A model generated the notes under the pieces. That model saw nothing but the letters and a program-made list of their open reading frames with translations. It had not been told where the DNA came from and made no database searches. Position numbers and translations under genes: made by a program. A DNA stretch of 27,592 nt, taken from assembly GCA_900549655.1 (NCBI GenBank), contig UROZ01000016.1, positions 1-27,592 on the forward strand, written 5' to 3'. This DNA comes from an uncultured Collinsella sp. GTDB lineage: Bacteria > Actinomycetota > Coriobacteriia > Coriobacteriales > Coriobacteriaceae. Below, piece by piece: positions 26,314 to 27,592 of this stretch. Positions within the stretch are counted from its first letter, which is position 1, and every line of letters begins with the position of its first letter.

Positions 26314-27429
26314 TTACAGGTACTTGCGCCAGTCGTCCTCGTCCTCATCATCCTCGGTAGCAGCTTGGATCTGCTCGGCGGCGCGAGCTGCCGCAGCGCG
26401 AGCGGCAACCTGGGCATAGGACTCCTCGTTGCGCTCGGGGAAGTTTGCCAGCACGTGCTCGAACTTGGCAAAATCCTCATCCCAGCGCGTAGAAGGCACG
26501 GCAAAGAAGACTTGCTTGACCTTAAAGTCGCCCGACGCGAGCTCCTTGCGGAAGAGCTCGGCCACGGCCTCTGCGTCAAAGCCGTTGTTGTCGCAGCCCC
26601 AAGCGCCCAGCACGAGCTTCTCGCGACCTAGCTCGTCGCAGATGGCAAGCACAAAGCGGATACGGTCGCGCAGGGCATCCAGCAGAGCATCGTCGCTCAC
26701 GCGATACTCCTGGCGGGCGCGCTTAACGTTGGGCGCGGCGGCCACGATCACGTCGGCGTATGCATGCACGTGGTTGCGGTCGAAGCGCACCGCAGGCACC
26801 ACCAGCGCACGGTTTCGGTAAAGCTCGCAGTTGATGTTGCGGCGACGGTTCTCGCCGTACCATTTGCGCTGCTTATCGAGAACGTTGTACAGATACGAAT
26901 CGGCGCACAGCGTGGCCTCCTGGCCCAGATAACCCTGAATATAGCCACCGCCCGGATTGGTGAACGAGGCAAAGGCGAGCACGGCCATGTCGCAGAACTG
27001 CGCATAGCCACGACCGTTGTCCAGGATGGCCTGCGTGGCGGAGGCATCGAGCACGGTGACCTCGGGCAGAACCGGAGCGGGCTCCTCAGCAGGCGCGGAC
27101 TCAGCTTCGGCGATTTCCTCGGCAGGCTCCTCGACGGGCTCAAGCGCTGCCTCGACCTCGGCAGCCTCCGCGCCCTCGACGTCCTCGGCAACCTGTTCTT
27201 CGGTGGCCACAGCACTCTGAACCTTGGCCTTCATCGCCGAGACAAAGCCGGCAGGCATACCGTCAAACTCGCGAACACCGGCAAGCGAACGCTCGATATC
27301 CTTGGCGCACGCTTCGGACACAGTTGCCACGTGACGCTCGGCGGCCTTGGCACGGGCCTCGCGCTTGGGATTGGGCTGACCCGCTCGGTTGGACCTGCGG
27401 TTACGGTTCCTGTTGTCGACGTCTGCCAT
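26314..27429 (-). CDS. Microbial PARG-like / TIGR02452-type macrodomain protein with altered catalytic site
   Basis: A 371-aa protein starting MADVDNRNRNRRSNRAGQPN at ATG 27429 with AAAGGTG upstream. The basic N-terminus (1-70) is followed by an acidic, Ala/Glu/Pro-rich insert (about 76-120). The macrodomain from 122 on shows SFTNPGGGYIQGYLGQEATL and later LGAWGCDNNGFDAEAVAELF, the pattern of bacterial poly(ADP-ribose) glycohydrolase-like proteins. The family signature GGG-x(6-8)-Q-E-E reads Gln170-Glu171-Ala172 here, so the second glutamate, catalytic in studied PARGs, is missing. It may bind ADP-ribose without hydrolysing it, or act on another substrate. Ends in an acidic tail DDEDEDDWRKYL. 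Host flank. Confidence 0.85.
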   Translation of the reverse strand: MADVDNRNRNRRSNRAGQPNPKREARAKAAERHVATVSEACAKDIERSLAGVREFDGMPAGFVSAMKAKVQSAVATEEQVAEDVEGAEAAEVEAALEPVEEPAEEIAEAESAPAEEPAPVLPEVTVLDASATQAILDNGRGYAQFCDMAVLAFASFTNPGGGYIQGYLGQEATLCADSYLYNVLDKQRKWYGENRRRNINCELYRNRALVVPAVRFDRNHVHAYADVIVAAAPNVKRARQEYRVSDDALLDALRDRIRFVLAICDELGREKLVLGAWGCDNNGFDAEAVAELFRKELASGDFKVKQVFFAVPSTRWDEDFAKFEHVLANFPERNEESYAQVAARAAAARAAEQIQAATEDDEDEDDWRKYL

Positions 27430-27494
27430 AAGTGGTCACCTTTCTCGGTCTCTGCCGCTATCGGCTTTTCCCATCCATGATACCCCGCCGCGTA

Positions 27495-27521
27495 CAAAAA
27501 AGACGGCCCCGAAGGACCGCC
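27495..27521 (-). terminator. Terminator of a gene beyond the right edge
   Basis: On the minus strand GGCGGTCC (complement 27514-27521) pairs with GGGCCGTC (complement 27502-27509) including G-U pairs, around TTCG, followed by TTTTTTG. It ends a leftward transcript coming from outside the window. Bases 27522-27592 show no gene. Confidence 0.7.
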
Positions 27522-27592
27522 TTTCGCATCGATTTGCACGCCTTGATTATCAACTTCATCCGAACACTTCCCACATTCATCCGCACATGTGC

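Overview
The window is most of a tailed-phage prophage plus its right-hand chromosomal flank. High GC, dense overlapping phage genes, two flanking chromosomal genes and an intergenic inverted-repeat cluster suggest an actinobacterial host, probably a Coriobacteriia gut bacterium such as Collinsella. That assignment is inference from sequence style, not from a marker gene. Virion proteins are siphovirus-like: portal, MuF, scaffold, HK97-type capsid, major tail protein, a frameshifting G/GT chaperone pair and a tape measure.

Nearly all phage genes from 20.1 kb down to the left edge read on the minus strand. The order is: Cro-like regulator (20.1 kb), small early genes, an Xis-like HTH protein, a ParB-like protein, two tandem paralogous small proteins, an internal tyrosine recombinase, a replication-type protein with internal 24-bp iterons, several translationally coupled small genes, a zinc-finger protein, a sigma/ArpU-like late regulator, a HicAB module, a transcriptionally insulated array of 10-bp phased repeats, HNH endonuclease, TerS, TerL, portal, MuF with a C-terminal nuclease-toxin domain, tRNA-Trp, tRNA-Leu, scaffold, capsid, head-tail connectors, major tail protein, G/GT, and a tape measure that runs off the left edge. 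Lysis genes, tail fibres and the left attachment site are not in the window.

The lysogeny and cargo module (20.27-25.21 kb) is mostly on the plus strand: a CI-like repressor divergent from the Cro-like gene across a clear operator/promoter region, two unrecognised cargo genes, a convergent small gene, a membrane protein, a second HicAB module with a strong promoter and operator, and a second tyrosine integrase at the prophage edge. The 918-bp cargo gene next to the repressor is bracketed by a 32-bp direct repeat matching the repressor 3' end, a scar of cassette acquisition.

The flank (25.2-27.6 kb) has a hairpin, three alternating inverted-repeat units at about 80-bp spacing, an SGNH/GDSL hydrolase gene and a microbial PARG-like (TIGR02452-type) gene whose second signature glutamate is alanine.

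Most worth a second look: the phased GCAAT array between two terminators just before the packaging genes; the MuF toxin fusion with two tRNA genes directly downstream; the cargo cassette scar; the chromosomal inverted-repeat cluster; two HicAB systems in one prophage; the canonical -1 frameshift site; and the replication-gene iterons.
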